A DNA stretch of 64,000 bases from Vogesella oryzae (GCF_902829295.1 NZ_CADEPL010000056.1:1-64000), one strand, 5' to 3'. Positions 34,076 through 44,618 are shown, counted from the first letter of the stretch. Translations and numbers: made by a program. Notes: generated by a model from the sequence alone, not told the origin.

Positions 34076-36433
34076 ATGCTTGAAATCGAAATCGACGGTA
34101 AAAAACTGACAGTCAATCAGGGTAGCACCGTAATGGATGCTGCCCACGCTGCCGGTACCTACATTCCGCACTTCTGCTACCACAAGAAACTGTCGATTGC
34201 GGCCAACTGCCGCATGTGTCTGGTAGAAGTCGAGAAAGCACCGAAGCCGCTGCCGGCTTGTGCCACACCGGTTACGGATGGCATGAAGGTGTATACCGCC
34301 TCGCCGCTGGCTAAAAAGGCCCAGGCAGGCGTGATGGAATTCCTGCTGATCAACCACCCGCTGGATTGCCCGATTTGCGATCAGGGCGGCGAGTGCCAGC
34401 TGCAGGATCTGGCGGTGGGCTATGGCAACTCTGCTTCCCGCTACCAGGAAGAAAAACGCGTTGTGGTCGGCAAGGACATGGGCCCGCTGGTTTCCGCCGA
34501 GGAAATGAGCCGCTGCATTCATTGCACCCGCTGCGTACGTTTCACCGAAGAAATCGGCGGCTTCCAGGAAATCGGCATGGCGAACCGTAGCGAGTTCTCC
34601 GAGATCATGCCGTTCCTGGGCAAGACCGTTGATTCGGAAATTTCCGGTAACGTGATTGATCTGTGCCCGGTAGGCGCGCTGACTTCCAAGCCGTTCCGCT
34701 ACAGCACCCGCGCGTGGGAACTGTCGCGCCGCAAGTCGGTGAGCCCGCACGACGGTCTGGGTGCCAACCTGATCGTACAGGTGAAGCAGAACGAAGTAAT
34801 GCGCGTGCTGCCGCTGGAAAACGAAGCCATCAACGAATGCTGGCTGTCCGACCGTGATCGTTTCGCCTACGAAGGCCTGAACAGCGCCGAACGTCTGCAG
34901 AAGCCGATGATCAAGTTCGACGGCAAGTGGCATGAGACCGACTGGCAGACTGCGCTGGAATACGTGGTTAAGGGGCTGAACGGCGTATCTGCCGATCATG
35001 GCAAGGATGCCATCGGCTTCCTGCTGTCGCCGCACAGTACGACCGAAGAACTGTATCTGGCCCAGAAACTGGCCCGCGCTTTTGGCGTGAACAACGTCGA
35101 TGCCGCATTGCGTCGCAGCGATACCCGCGTGGCCAAACAGCAGCAGGGCGCGCTGTGGCTGGGTTCCTCCATCGTGGAGCTGGCCGCCAGCAAGTCCATC
35201 CTGGTCGTGGGCGCCACCCAGCGCAGCGAGCAGCCGTTGCTGGCTTCCCGTCTGCGTCAGTCGGTGAAGAAGGGTAGCCAGCTGAACGTGATTCACGTGG
35301 CTGACGACGAACTGTTCACCAGCCTGAATGCCAAGCTGATCGTGGCACCGCAACAGCTGGTGAATGCTTTGGCTCAGGTGCTGAAGGCGGTGGTTACTGC
35401 CAAGGCCGGTGAAACCGCTATCGACCTGGCTGCGGCCAACGTGTCCGCCGAGGCGCAAGCGATTGCCGACAGCCTGTGCGCTGCCGACAGCGCGTCTATC
35501 GTGCTGGGCAACGTGGCACAGAACCACCCTGCGTTCTCCGAACTGCTGGCGCTGGCACAGGAAATCGCCCGTCTGACGGGGGCGCGCTTCGGTATCGCCG
35601 CTGCTGCGGCCAACACCGTGGGTGCGGATGTGGCCGGTGCCAACCCGGTACGTGGCGCATTTGGCCAGAACGTGACTGCGGGTCTGTCGGCAGCAGAAAT
35701 GTTGGCCGCACCGCGCAAGGCCTACGTACTGCTGAACAACGAAGTGGAAGCCGATAGCTATAACGGCCAGCAAGCCGTTGCCGCCATGAAGCAGGCCGCA
35801 ACCGTGATCGCGCTGACCGCATACAAGGGCGCTGGTCTGCTGGACTACGCCGACGTGCTGCTGCCGATCGCGCCGTTCTCCGAAACGGCCGGTTCCTTTA
35901 TCAACATGGAAGGCAAGCTGCAGTCCTTCAACGGTGTGGTGCGTCCGCTGGGCGAAACCCGTCCGGCCTGGAAGGTGCTGCGCGTGCTGGGCAACATGCT
36001 GAGCCTGAACGGCTTCGAGCAGAATTCCTGCGAAGAAGTGCGTGCCGAACTGCTGGCGCTGGGTGACATCGCTGCGCAGCTGAACAACGGCCAAAGCGTG
36101 CTTGCGGCCAACGTTGCTGCCGGTAACGGCGAGCTGGTACGTGTCGGTGATGTGCCGCTGTACCACGCTGATCCGATCTGCCGCCGTGCCGACTCGCTGC
36201 AGCAGACTGCCGCTGCCGCCGTGCCGCAGCTGCAACTGAACCCGGCTGATGCCGAGCGTCTGGGACTGCAGGATGGTCAGGCTGTGACCGTGGCACAAGG
36301 TGCTGCAGAAGTCAGCCTGCAGCTGCGTACCGATGCGGCGCTGGCACAGGGTGCGGCCCGTGTTGCGGCAGCACATCCGGCGACCGTGGCGCTGGGTGGC
36401 CTGTTCGAACCGATTCAGATCAAGCGAGGTTAA
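34076..36433 (+). CDS. nuoG: NADH-quinone oxidoreductase subunit G
   Basis: The 785-residue subunit starts with a ferredoxin-like 2Fe-2S domain (CYHKKLSIAANCRMCLVEVE), followed by HPLDCPICDQGGECQLQDLA (4Fe-4S with a His ligand) and CIHCTRCVRFTEEIGGFQEI, then a molybdopterin-oxidoreductase-like domain that in complex I has no cofactor. Length is in the usual range for betaproteobacteria. The window-wide word is dense here, at 34199, 35432, 35606, 35701 (reverse) and 36104. Confidence 0.97.
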   Translation: MLEIEIDGKKLTVNQGSTVMDAAHAAGTYIPHFCYHKKLSIAANCRMCLVEVEKAPKPLPACATPVTDGMKVYTASPLAKKAQAGVMEFLLINHPLDCPICDQGGECQLQDLAVGYGNSASRYQEEKRVVVGKDMGPLVSAEEMSRCIHCTRCVRFTEEIGGFQEIGMANRSEFSEIMPFLGKTVDSEISGNVIDLCPVGALTSKPFRYSTRAWELSRRKSVSPHDGLGANLIVQVKQNEVMRVLPLENEAINECWLSDRDRFAYEGLNSAERLQKPMIKFDGKWHETDWQTALEYVVKGLNGVSADHGKDAIGFLLSPHSTTEELYLAQKLARAFGVNNVDAALRRSDTRVAKQQQGALWLGSSIVELAASKSILVVGATQRSEQPLLASRLRQSVKKGSQLNVIHVADDELFTSLNAKLIVAPQQLVNALAQVLKAVVTAKAGETAIDLAAANVSAEAQAIADSLCAADSASIVLGNVAQNHPAFSELLALAQEIARLTGARFGIAAAAANTVGADVAGANPVRGAFGQNVTAGLSAAEMLAAPRKAYVLLNNEVEADSYNGQQAVAAMKQAATVIALTAYKGAGLLDYADVLLPIAPFSETAGSFINMEGKLQSFNGVVRPLGETRPAWKVLRVLGNMLSLNGFEQNSCEEVRAELLALGDIAAQLNNGQSVLAANVAAGNGELVRVGDVPLYHADPICRRADSLQQTAAAAVPQLQLNPADAERLGLQDGQAVTVAQGAAEVSLQLRTDAALAQGAARVAAAHPATVALGGLFEPIQIKRG

Positions 36434-36436
36434 TCC

Positions 36437-37483
36437 ATGGAACTGCTGCAAAGCTTGTTGGGTGCCGATGCCGGTCTCGCAGTGTGGACACTGCTGAAGA
36501 TCCTGGTCATCGTTGGCCCGATGATGGGGGCTGTAGCCTACCTGACGCTCGCCGAGCGCAAGGTGATTGGCTACATGCAGATTCGTATCGGTCCGAACCG
36601 TGTCGGTCCTAAAGGCCTGCTGCAGCCGCTGGCCGATGGCGTCAAGCTGCTGATGAAGGAAATCATTCTGCCGACCAAGTCGAGCAAGGGTCTTTTCCTG
36701 CTGGCACCGGTGCTGTCCATCATGCCGGCGCTGGCTGCCTGGGCGGTTATCCCGTTCGATGAGGGCCTGCAGGTCACCAACATCGATGCCTCGCTGCTGT
36801 ACATCATGGCCATCACCTCGATGGGCGTGTACGGCGTGATCGTGGCTGGTTGGGCGGGTAACTCCAAGTACTCGTTCCTGGGCGCGCTGCGTTCTTCCGC
36901 GCAGATCGTGTCCTACGAGATCGCCATGGGTTTCGCGCTGGTTGGCGTGCTGATGGTGTCCAGCAGCCTGAACCTGGTGGATATCGTGAAACAGCAGGGT
37001 GTCGGCATCGCCGGCGGCTCCATTCTGTCCTGGAACTGGCTGCCGCTGTTTCCGCTGTTCCTGGTGTACCTGATCTCCGGTGTGGCTGAAACCAACCGTG
37101 CGCCGTTCGACGTGGCCGAAGGTGAATCCGAAATCGTGGCCGGTTTCCATGTGGAATACTCCGGCATGGCGTTCGCGATCTTCTTCCTGGCCGAATACGC
37201 CAACATGATCCTGATCGCGGCACTGACTTCGATCATGTTCCTGGGGGGGTGGCTGTCGCCGTTCCCGGCATCGTGGGGCATTCTGGGCGCCGGTAGCATC
37301 TTGTGGCTGTTTGCCAAGATGTCCGTGGTGCTGTTTCTGTTCCTGTGGTTCCGCGCCACCTTCCCGCGTTACCGCTACGACCAGATCATGCGTCTGGGCT
37401 GGAAAGTGTTCATTCCGGTGACGCTGGTTTGGGTGCTGGTACTCGGCGTGTGGATGTTGTCTCCGCTGTCGCTGTGGAAGTGA
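36437..37483 (+). CDS. nuoH: NADH-quinone oxidoreductase subunit H
   Basis: The 348-residue membrane subunit connects the peripheral arm and the proton channels. Family blocks: [60 protein letters not shown] and [20 protein letters not shown]. About eight membrane segments. A G7 run occurs at 37243-37249 within FLGGWLSP, which is unusual but in frame. Confidence 0.98.
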   Translation: MELLQSLLGADAGLAVWTLLKILVIVGPMMGAVAYLTLAERKVIGYMQIRIGPNRVGPKGLLQPLADGVKLLMKEIILPTKSSKGLFLLAPVLSIMPALAAWAVIPFDEGLQVTNIDASLLYIMAITSMGVYGVIVAGWAGNSKYSFLGALRSSAQIVSYEIAMGFALVGVLMVSSSLNLVDIVKQQGVGIAGGSILSWNWLPLFPLFLVYLISGVAETNRAPFDVAEGESEIVAGFHVEYSGMAFAIFFLAEYANMILIAALTSIMFLGGWLSPFPASWGILGAGSILWLFAKMSVVLFLFLWFRATFPRYRYDQIMRLGWKVFIPVTLVWVLVLGVWMLSPLSLWK

Positions 37484-37503
37484 TGGAGCTTGGGTGAAAT
37501 AGC

Positions 37504-37992
37504 ATGGAAATGATCCGCAACTTTTTCAAAACCTTCCTGCTGGTAGAACTGGTGCAGGGCCTGATGGTGACTGGTCGTCACTTTTTCGCCCGCAAGATCA
37601 CCGTACAGTTCCCGGAAGAGAAGACCCCGATCTCGCCGCGCTTCCGTGGCCTGCACGCGCAACGCCGTTATGCCAACGGTGAAGAGCGTTGCATTGCCTG
37701 TAAGCTGTGCGAGGCTGTGTGCCCGGCAATGGCCATTACCATCGAGTCGGAACAGCGTGAAGACGGCACCCGCCGCACCTCGCGTTACGACATCGACCTG
37801 ACCAAGTGCATCTTCTGTGGTTTCTGTGAAGAAGCCTGCCCGGTGGATGCCATCGTCGAGACGCACATTTTTGAATACCACGGCGAGAAACGTGGCGACC
37901 TGTACTACACCAAGCCGATGCTGCTGGCCGTCGGTGACAAGTACGAAGCGCAAATCGCGGCCAACAAGGCTGCGGACGCCAAGTATCGCTAA
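37504..37992 (+). CDS. nuoI: NADH-quinone oxidoreductase subunit I
   Basis: The 162-residue subunit carries clusters N6a and N6b on two ferredoxin motifs: [16 protein letters not shown] (about residues 62-77) and [16 protein letters not shown] (about 102-117), each with a CxxCxxCxxxCP pattern. An N-terminal amphipathic segment anchors it to NuoH. The window-wide word occurs at 37957. Confidence 0.98.
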   Translation: MEMIRNFFKTFLLVELVQGLMVTGRHFFARKITVQFPEEKTPISPRFRGLHAQRRYANGEERCIACKLCEAVCPAMAITIESEQREDGTRRTSRYDIDLTKCIFCGFCEEACPVDAIVETHIFEYHGEKRGDLYYTKPMLLAVGDKYEAQIAANKAADAKYR

Positions 37993-38001
37993 GGGGGACC
38001 C

Positions 38002-38646
38002 ATGGACTTTCAGGCTGTCGTTTTTTATATCCTGTCGGCGATCCTGATTTTCGCGGGTTTCCGCGTGGTCACGGCTAAAAACCCGGTACATGCTGCGCTG
38101 TACCTGGTGCTGGCTTTCTTTACCGCCTCCGGCCACTGGCTGCTGCTGCAGGCCGAATTCCTGGCTATTGCACTGGTACTGGTGTACGTGGGGGCGGTTA
38201 CGGTGCTGTTCCTGTTTGTGGTGATGATGCTCGACATCAATGTGGAGAAGCTGCGCGCCGGGTTCTGGAGCCACTTCCCGCAAGCTGCCATCGTGGCGCT
38301 GATCATGATGGCCGAGATCATCCTGGTGCTGTCCAGCCCCGAGGCCGGTCTGTCCAAACTGCAGCCGGCGGCTGATGCCATGGCCAAAATCAGCAACGTG
38401 AAGGTGCTGGGCGGCCAGCTTTACACCACCTACCTGCTGCCGTTTGAAGCGGCTGCGGTAATCCTGCTGGTTGCCATGGTGGCCGCCATCGGCATTACCC
38501 AGCGTCAGCGCAAAGACAGCAAGGCAGTTGATCCGGGGGTGCAAGTACGTGTCCGTCGTGACGATCGGGTTCGCATCGTCAAGATGGAAGCGGTAAAGCC
38601 GGAAGTGGCTACTGCATCCGAGTCCAATAACGAGCAACAGGCCTGA
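38002..38646 (+). CDS. nuoJ: NADH-quinone oxidoreductase subunit J
   Basis: The 214-residue membrane subunit has about five membrane segments, with NuoJ blocks [38 protein letters not shown] and [20 protein letters not shown]. It also has a polar C-terminal tail of about 45 residues rich in basic residues and glutamate, which is common in betaproteobacteria. Confidence 0.96.
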   Translation: MDFQAVVFYILSAILIFAGFRVVTAKNPVHAALYLVLAFFTASGHWLLLQAEFLAIALVLVYVGAVTVLFLFVVMMLDINVEKLRAGFWSHFPQAAIVALIMMAEIILVLSSPEAGLSKLQPAADAMAKISNVKVLGGQLYTTYLLPFEAAAVILLVAMVAAIGITQRQRKDSKAVDPGVQVRVRRDDRVRIVKMEAVKPEVATASESNNEQQA

Positions 38647-38666
38647 CGGCCGTAACGGGAGTAAAT

Positions 38667-38972
38667 GTGCTTACACTGACTCACTTCCTGGTGCTGGCCG
38701 GCATCCTGTTCGCCATCAGCGTCCTGGGTATTTTCCTGAACCGGAAAAACCTCATCGTGCTGTTGATGGCTATCGAATTGATGCTGCTTGCGGTGAACTA
38801 CAACTTCATCGCTTTCTCGCACTACCTGTCGGATTCGGCAGGGCAGATTTTTGTCTTCTTCATCCTGACCGTGGCGGCCGCCGAATCGGCAATCGGCCTC
38901 GCGATCCTGGTGGTGCTGTTCCGTAATCTGAACAGTATCAACGTGGAAGACTTGGGCAGCCTCAAAGGCTAA
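38667..38972 (+). CDS. nuoK: NADH-quinone oxidoreductase subunit K
   Basis: The 101-residue protein has three membrane segments and the two conserved membrane glutamates of NuoK ([13 protein letters not shown] and [14 protein letters not shown]), which take part in proton pumping. It starts with GTG at 38667, with a GGGAG ribosome site 7 bases before. An ATG two bases earlier is out of frame. Confidence 0.97.
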   Translation: MLTLTHFLVLAGILFAISVLGIFLNRKNLIVLLMAIELMLLAVNYNFIAFSHYLSDSAGQIFVFFILTVAAAESAIGLAILVVLFRNLNSINVEDLGSLKG

Positions 38973-39008
38973 CAAAACCGGATTTCAATTCTAAAAAGCA
39001 CGACAAAC

Positions 39009-41060
39009 ATGGATATGAAGAGCTTATACCTGCTGATTGCGCTCTCACCGCTGGTGGGGTCGATCATTGCAGGCCTGTTTGGCTGGGCGATTGGTCGCCG
39101 TGCTGCCCACGTTGTGACGATTCTCGGCGTGGCAGTATCGGCGGTGCTGTCGATCGGAGTACTGAAGGGCTTCCTTGATGGCAGCGCTCAGGTATTCAAC
39201 GGCCCTGTGTATACCTGGCTGACGGTAGGCGGTTTCGAATTCTCCGTCGGTTTCCTGGTGGATTCGCTGACTGCGATGATGTTGGTGGTGGTGACCTTCG
39301 TGTCGCTGATGGTGCATATCTACACCATCGGCTACATGCAGGAAGATCCGGGCTACCAGCGCTTCTTCAGCTACATTTCGCTGTTTACCTTCTCGATGCT
39401 GATGCTGGTGATGTCCAACAACTTCATCCAGCTGTTCTTCGGCTGGGAAGCGGTTGGTCTGGTGTCCTACTTGCTGATCGGTTTCTGGTTCAAGCGTCCG
39501 ACTGCCGTCTTCGCCAACCTGAAGGCGTTCCTGGTTAACCGCGTCGGTGACTTCGGTTTCCTGCTCGGCATCGGTTTGGTGCTGGCTTACTTCGGCGGTT
39601 AGCTGAACTACAGCGATGTGTTTGCTGCTGCGCCTGCGCTGGCCAGCAAGACTATCGAGCTGATTCCGGGTACCCACTGGTCGCTGCTGACCGTGACCTG
39701 CATCCTGCTGTTCGTCGGTGCAATGGGTAAATCGGCGCAGTTCCCGCTGCATGTGTGGCTGCCTGACTCCATGGAAGGTCCGACCCCGATCTCGGCACTG
39801 ATTCACGCCGCGACCATGGTGACTGCCGGTATCTTCATGGTGTCGCGGATGAGCCCGCTGTATGAAATGTCCGATGTAGCGCTGAACGTGGTGCTGGTGG
39901 CTGGTGCCATTACTGCTCTGTTCATGGGCTTCCTCGGCGTGGTACAGAACGACATCAAGCGTGTCGTGGCTTACTCCACCCTGTCGCAGCTGGGTTACAT
40001 GACTGTGGCGCTGGGCGCATCTGCCTACTCGGTGGCCATGTTCCACGTGATGACCCACGCCTTCTTCAAGGCTCTGCTGTTCCTCGGCGCCGGTTCCGTG
40101 ATCATGGGCATGCATCACGATCAGGACATGCGCAATATGGGTGGCCTGCGCAAGTACATGCCGATTACCTGGATTACTTCGCTGCTGGGTTCGTTGGCAC
40201 TGATCGGTACCCCGTTCTTCTCCGGCTTCTACTCGAAGGATTCCATCATCGAGGCGGTGCATGCATCGCATCTGCCGGCGGCCGGTTTTGCCTACTTCGC
40301 CGTAATTGCCGGTGTGTTTGTTACCGCTTTCTACTCCTTCCGCATGTACTTCCTGGTATTCCATGGCAAGGAGCGCTGGATGGAGAACCATGGCAGTGAG
40401 CATGCCCATCATGGCGATCATGATGATGAAGAGCCGTCCGACGACCACCACCATGGTCTGGGCCCGAACGACAAGCCGCACGAAAGCCCGTGGGTGGTAA
40501 CCCTGCCGCTGGTGCTGCTGGCCATCCCGTCGGTGCTGGTAGGTTTCTTTGCTATCGATCCGCTGCTGTACGGTGACTTCTTCAAGGGTGTGATTCACAT
40601 CAATCACGAACTGCATCCGGCGCTGGAAGAAATGGGGCACGAATTCCACGGTCCGGTCGGCATGGCGCTGCATGCGCTGACCAGCCTGCCGTTCCTGCTG
40701 GCGGCCTCTGGCGTTATCGTTGCCTGGTACTTCTATATGAAGGCACCGCACATCCCGGCGGCTATCAAGCAGAAGTTTGCACCGGTGCACACCCTGCTGG
40801 AGAACAAGTACTACCTGGATGAGATCTACTTTGCCGTGTTCGCCAAGGGCTCGCGCCTGCTAGGTACTTTCTTCTGGAAAGTCGGCGATATGCTGCTGAT
40901 TGACGGTTTGCTGGTTAACGGCACTGCCCGTCTGGTGGGCTACTTCTCTGGCGTGGTACGCAAGCTGCAGACCGGTTTCATCTATAGCTACGCAGCCATC
41001 ATGATTATTGGTGTGCTGGTGCTGATGACCTACTGGTTGAAGCCGCTGATCCTGCGCTAA
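39009..41060 (+). pseudogene. nuoL: NADH-quinone oxidoreductase subunit L, interrupted by an in-frame TAG
   Basis: The frame from ATG 39009 encodes a normal NuoL N-terminus (197 residues, including FFGWEAVGLVSYLLIGFWF and NRVGDFGFLLGIGLVLAYFG) and then hits TAG at 39600-39602. With no change of frame the sequence continues LNYSDVFAAAPALA and the fully conserved proton-channel core GAMGKSAQFPLHVWLPDSME, through to a proper C-terminus at 41060. One base change (for example from CAG, TCG, TTG or AAG) would restore an about 683-residue protein of normal length. Both flanks keep good codon use and family similarity, so this is either a recent mutation, a sequencing or assembly error, or a suppressed stop. 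Internal restarts at GTG 39618 or ATG 39723 could make only a C-terminal fragment. NuoL is a main proton pump subunit of complex I. Confidence 0.9.
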
Positions 41061-41100
41061 GGGTCGGTTACCGGAATCGCAAAAAGAATAGGTTATCGAT

Positions 41101-42597
41101 ATGTTTGCTAATACCTTGAGTCTGGTGATCTGGACTCCGATTGTGGCAGGCCTCCTGGTGCTGGCCACCGGCGGCGACCAGCGGGCAATGCTGGCGCGCT
41201 GGCTGGCGGTCGCCGGTGCCCTCGCGGGTTTTGTGGTGTCTCTGCCGCTGTTTACCCAGTTCAACAACCTGCATGGTGGCATGCAGTTTGTTGAGCAGAT
41301 GCCGTGGATCAAGTCTCTCGGCATTAACTACCACCTGGGCGTGGACGGTATCTCGATGCTGTTCATTGTGCTCAACAGCTTCACTACCCTGATGGTGGTA
41401 CTGGCTGGCTGGGAGGTGATCCAGAAACGCACTGCACAGTACATGGCGGCGTTCCTGATCATGTCCGGTCTGATCAACGGTGCCTTTGCCGCACTGGATG
41501 CCATCCTGTTCTACGTGTTCTTCGAGGGCATGCTGATCCCGATGTACCTGATCATCGGTGTCTGGGGTGGTCCGCGTCGTGTCTATGCATCGGTAAAGTT
41601 CTTCCTTTACACCCTGCTGGGCTCGCTGCTGATGCTGGTTGCGTTTATCTACCTGTATTTCCAGGCTGGTAAAACCTTCGAGATCGAAGCCTTCCAGGCG
41701 TTGGCGAAAATCCCGCGTGATGTGCAGATTCTGCTGTTTATCGCTTTCTTCCTGTCCTTCGCGGTGAAGGTGCCGATGTGGCCGGTACATACCTGGTTGC
41801 CGGATGCCCACGTGGAAGCGCCAACCGGTGGCTCCATGGTGCTGGCCGCGATTACCCTGAAGATCGGTGCTTACGGCTTCCTGCGGTTTGCACTGCCTAT
41901 CGTGCCGGATGCCGCGCTGCAGCTGTCGCCGGTGATTGTTGCCATGTCGTTGGTGGCCGTGGTGTACATCGGTCTGGTGGCGCTGGTGCAGACCGACATG
42001 AAGAAACTGGTGGCTTACTCCTCCATTTCGCACATGGGTTTCGTTACCCTGGGCATGTTCCTGTTTACCGGTAGCAACCAGAACGTGTGGGCGGTAGAGG
42101 GCGCGCTGGTACAGATGGTGTCGCACGGTTTCGTGTCCGCCGCGATGTTCTTCTGTATCGGTGTGATGTACGACCGCGTGCATAGCCGCAACATTGCCGA
42201 CTACGGTGGCGTTGCCAACAAGATGCCGATCTTTGCTGCCTTCATGATGCTGTTTGCCATGGCCAACTCCGGTCTGCCGGCAACTTCCGGCTTCGTGGGC
42301 GAGTTCATGGTGATCATGGGCGCCGTGCAGGTGAATTTCTGGGTTGCTGCCCTTGCTGCCACCACGCTGATCTTCGGCGCTGCTTACACCCTGTGGATGT
42401 ACAAGCGCGTGATTTTCGGCGAAGTGGGTAACCATCATGTGGCCGAGCTGACCGACGTGAACAAGCGCGAGTTCCTGGTGCTGGCGATCCTGGCGATTGC
42501 CGTGCTGGGCATGGGTCTGTACCCGCAAGCCTTTGTCGAGAAGATGCACCTCTCCGTTAATGACCTGATTGCGCACGTAGCGATCAGCAAGCTCTAA
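41101..42597 (+). CDS. nuoM: NADH-quinone oxidoreductase subunit M
   Basis: The 498-residue antiporter-like membrane subunit has about 14 membrane segments and NuoM blocks NYHLGVDGISMLFIVLNSF, FFEGMLIPMYLIIGVWGG, the channel Lys region AVKVPMWPVHTWLPDAHVEA and KKLVAYSSISHMGFVTLG. It pumps protons in complex I next to NuoL and NuoN. The reading frame is intact, in contrast to nuoL. Confidence 0.98.
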   Translation: MFANTLSLVIWTPIVAGLLVLATGGDQRAMLARWLAVAGALAGFVVSLPLFTQFNNLHGGMQFVEQMPWIKSLGINYHLGVDGISMLFIVLNSFTTLMVVLAGWEVIQKRTAQYMAAFLIMSGLINGAFAALDAILFYVFFEGMLIPMYLIIGVWGGPRRVYASVKFFLYTLLGSLLMLVAFIYLYFQAGKTFEIEAFQALAKIPRDVQILLFIAFFLSFAVKVPMWPVHTWLPDAHVEAPTGGSMVLAAITLKIGAYGFLRFALPIVPDAALQLSPVIVAMSLVAVVYIGLVALVQTDMKKLVAYSSISHMGFVTLGMFLFTGSNQNVWAVEGALVQMVSHGFVSAAMFFCIGVMYDRVHSRNIADYGGVANKMPIFAAFMMLFAMANSGLPATSGFVGEFMVIMGAVQVNFWVAALAATTLIFGAAYTLWMYKRVIFGEVGNHHVAELTDVNKREFLVLAILAIAVLGMGLYPQAFVEKMHLSVNDLIAHVAISKL

Positions 42598-42615
42598 GCC
42601 AACAAGGACAAAGCT

Positions 42616-44070
42616 ATGAATTGGGCTGATCTCAACCTGATGCCGGCATTGCCCGAGATGTTTCTGCTCGGAGCATTGCTGGTCATCCTGATGCTGGATC
42701 TGTTTATCTCGGATGCCAAACGCGTTATCACCTACAGCCTGTCGCTGGTGACGCTGGCGGTGTGCGCGTTCCTGCAGATCAACACGTTTGAACCGTTTGC
42801 CAGCTACACCTTCAGTGGCATGTTTATTGACGATCCGATGTCCGATATCGTCAAGGTGGCCATGTACGGCGTTACCGCTACCGTGCTGGTTTACACCCGC
42901 CAGTACGCTACCGATCGCGGTCTGTTCAAGGGCGAGTATTTCACCCTGTCGCTGTTTGCCCTGCTGGGTATGAACTTCATGGTGTCGGCCAGCAACTTCG
43001 TCAGCCTGTATCTGGGCCTGGAGTTGCTGTCGCTGTCGCTGTACTCGCTGATCGCGCTGCAGCGAGATTCCGCGCGTGCTACCGAGTCGGCAATGAAGTA
43101 TTTCGTACTCGGCGCACTGGCCTCGGGTCTGCTGCTGTACGGCATGTCCATGCTGTACGGTGCGACCGGCTCGCTGGATCTGGCGCTGATTGCCAAGTCG
43201 ATTGCTTCCGGTTCTGCCAACCAGACCCTGCTGGTATTTGGCCTGGTATTCATCGTTGCTGGTCTGGCGTTCAAACTGGGTGCCGTTCCGTTCCACATGT
43301 GGGTGCCGGACGTTTACCATGGTGCGCCTACCGCGCTGACACTGATGATCGGTGCTGCGCCCAAGTTGGCCGCATTCGTATTCGTGGTGCGTATCCTGGT
43401 TCAGGGCTTGGGTGGCATGGTGGCCGACTGGCAGGGCATGCTGGCGATCATTGCGGTGCTGTCGATGGCAATCGGCAACATTACCGCCATTGCCCAGACC
43501 AACCTCAAGCGTATGCTGGCTTACTCCACCATTTCGCACATGGGTTTCCTGCTGCTGGGCCTGATTGCCGGCACCCCGGAAGGCTATTCCGCGGCGATGT
43601 TCTACGCCATCGTTTACGTGCTGACCACCCTGGTGGGCTTCGGTATCCTGCTGGGCTTGTCCCGTGCCGGTTTCGAGTGCGAGACACTGGACGATCTGAA
43701 AGGTCTGAACAGCCGCAATAGCTGGTACGCGCTGCTGATGCTGCTGGCACTGTTCTCCATGGCCGGTATTCCGCCGCTGGCAGGCTTCTATGCCAAGTTT
43801 GCCGTGATCCAGGCCATCGTCAACGTGAACCTGGTGTGGCTGGCAGTCGTGGCCGTGCTGATGTCGCTGATCGGCGCTTTCTACTACCTGCGTGCGGTGA
43901 AGGCCATGTACTTCGATGATGTGCAGGACAACAGCCCGATCAGCATGGCCGGCGACATGAAGCTGGTACTGTCGATCAATGCCATCGCATTGCTGGTGCT
44001 GGGGGTGATGCCGGAACGTCTGGTCGCCATGTGTGTCCAAGCGATGAAACTGTCGCTCACTACCCTGTAA
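42616..44070 (+). CDS. nuoN: NADH-quinone oxidoreductase subunit N
   Basis: The 484-residue antiporter-like subunit has about 14 membrane segments and the NuoN marks LGLELLSLSLYSLIALQRD, AFKLGAVPFHMWVPDVYHGA and LKRMLAYSTISHMGFLLLG. It is the last core nuo gene and starts 18 bases after nuoM with an AAGGA ribosome site. The window-wide word occurs reversed at 43365. Confidence 0.98.
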   Translation: MNWADLNLMPALPEMFLLGALLVILMLDLFISDAKRVITYSLSLVTLAVCAFLQINTFEPFASYTFSGMFIDDPMSDIVKVAMYGVTATVLVYTRQYATDRGLFKGEYFTLSLFALLGMNFMVSASNFVSLYLGLELLSLSLYSLIALQRDSARATESAMKYFVLGALASGLLLYGMSMLYGATGSLDLALIAKSIASGSANQTLLVFGLVFIVAGLAFKLGAVPFHMWVPDVYHGAPTALTLMIGAAPKLAAFVFVVRILVQGLGGMVADWQGMLAIIAVLSMAIGNITAIAQTNLKRMLAYSTISHMGFLLLGLIAGTPEGYSAAMFYAIVYVLTTLVGFGILLGLSRAGFECETLDDLKGLNSRNSWYALLMLLALFSMAGIPPLAGFYAKFAVIQAIVNVNLVWLAVVAVLMSLIGAFYYLRAVKAMYFDDVQDNSPISMAGDMKLVLSINAIALLVLGVMPERLVAMCVQAMKLSLTTL

Positions 44071-44080
44071 GGACCTGATT

Positions 44081-44377
44081 GTGGAAACCAGCGTTACCGT
44101 TCTGTTGCTTGTCGCCTTTGTTGCGGCCAACCTGCCGTTCGTCAGCAACCGTGTTGCCGGCGTCAAGCAGGTCAGTCGCAAGCATTTCGGCTGGCATCTG
44201 GCAGAGCTGGTAACGCTGTTTCTGCTGCTGGGTTTGTTTGCCCGACTACTGGAAGGGCAGCTGGCACCGGTGCACCCGCAGAACTGGCAGTTCTACGTGA
44301 CTACCGTTGCCTTGTTCCTGGTGTTTGCGTTTCCCGGCTTTGTCGCACGCTACTTCTGGAAACGTCGCAGTAATTAA
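44081..44377 (+). CDS. DUF2818 membrane protein at the end of the nuo operon
   Basis: The 98-residue hydrophobic protein has about three membrane segments (about 5-20, 43-60, 71-90), with NLPFVSNRVAGVKQVSRKHF near the start and a basic C-terminus. Small DUF2818 proteins commonly follow nuoN in betaproteobacteria; their role is unknown, perhaps in complex I assembly. It starts with GTG 10 bases after the nuoN stop, behind AAGGA. The window-wide word occurs at 44123. Confidence 0.85.
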   Translation: METSVTVLLLVAFVAANLPFVSNRVAGVKQVSRKHFGWHLAELVTLFLLLGLFARLLEGQLAPVHPQNWQFYVTTVALFLVFAFPGFVARYFWKRRSN

Positions 44378-44393
44378 TGCCTGGCATCCAGAT

Positions 44394-44421
44394 AAAACAG
44401 CCCGCTCATGCGGGCTGTTTT
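44394..44421 (+). terminator. Terminator of the nuo operon
   Basis: AAAACAGCCCGC and GCGGGCTGTTTT form a perfect 12 bp stem with a TCAT loop, 16 bases after the last stop codon. The sequence is symmetric enough to act on both strands. Confidence 0.93.
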
Positions 44422-44510
44422 GCTTGGCAAACTAGTGACCCATGCTGTTGGTGTTAGTCCAGAAGTCATGCCGTGTTTATAGCCGGGCAAGGTGCGGCAG
44501 GGGAAAGTAT

Positions 44511-44519
44511 GCGGCCAAC
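44511..44519 (+). repeat. Single intergenic copy of GCGGCCAAC
   Basis: ATGCGGCCAACCTGAG lies between the nuo terminator and the terminator of the acyltransferase genes. A 7 bp hairpin, GATTCAG paired with CTGAATC (44534-44557), follows it. Confidence 0.85.
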
Positions 44520-44565
44520 CTGAGTATCCATATGATTCAGTGCAGTGCAGCTGAATCACTGGCAA

Positions 44566-44604
44566 GAAAAAACGGCCGGCTGCAATGCAGCGGGCCGTTT
44601 TGTT
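44566..44604 (-). terminator. Terminator of the acyltransferase pair
   Basis: AAAACGGCC and GGCCGTTTT pair as an outer stem, with an inner CTGCA/TGCAG stem. Read on the minus strand it ends in TTTTTTC, 15 bases after the stop of the first acyltransferase gene. Confidence 0.85.
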
Positions 44605-44618
44605 TGGCGCAGTGTGTT

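Noticed and set aside
32498-37150. Long minus-strand open frame opposite nuoE-nuoH
   Set aside because: A shadow of the nuo genes, which have certain identities and tight operon spacing on the plus strand.
40381-40490. His/Asp-rich loop in the C-terminal part of NuoL as a possible metal site
   Set aside because: A similar polar loop before KPHESPWVV is common in NuoL of related bacteria, so it is not novel.
41068-44181. Long minus-strand open frame opposite nuoM-nuoN
   Set aside because: Also a codon-use shadow; the His/Gln-rich translation is typical of antisense reading of hydrophobic proteins.
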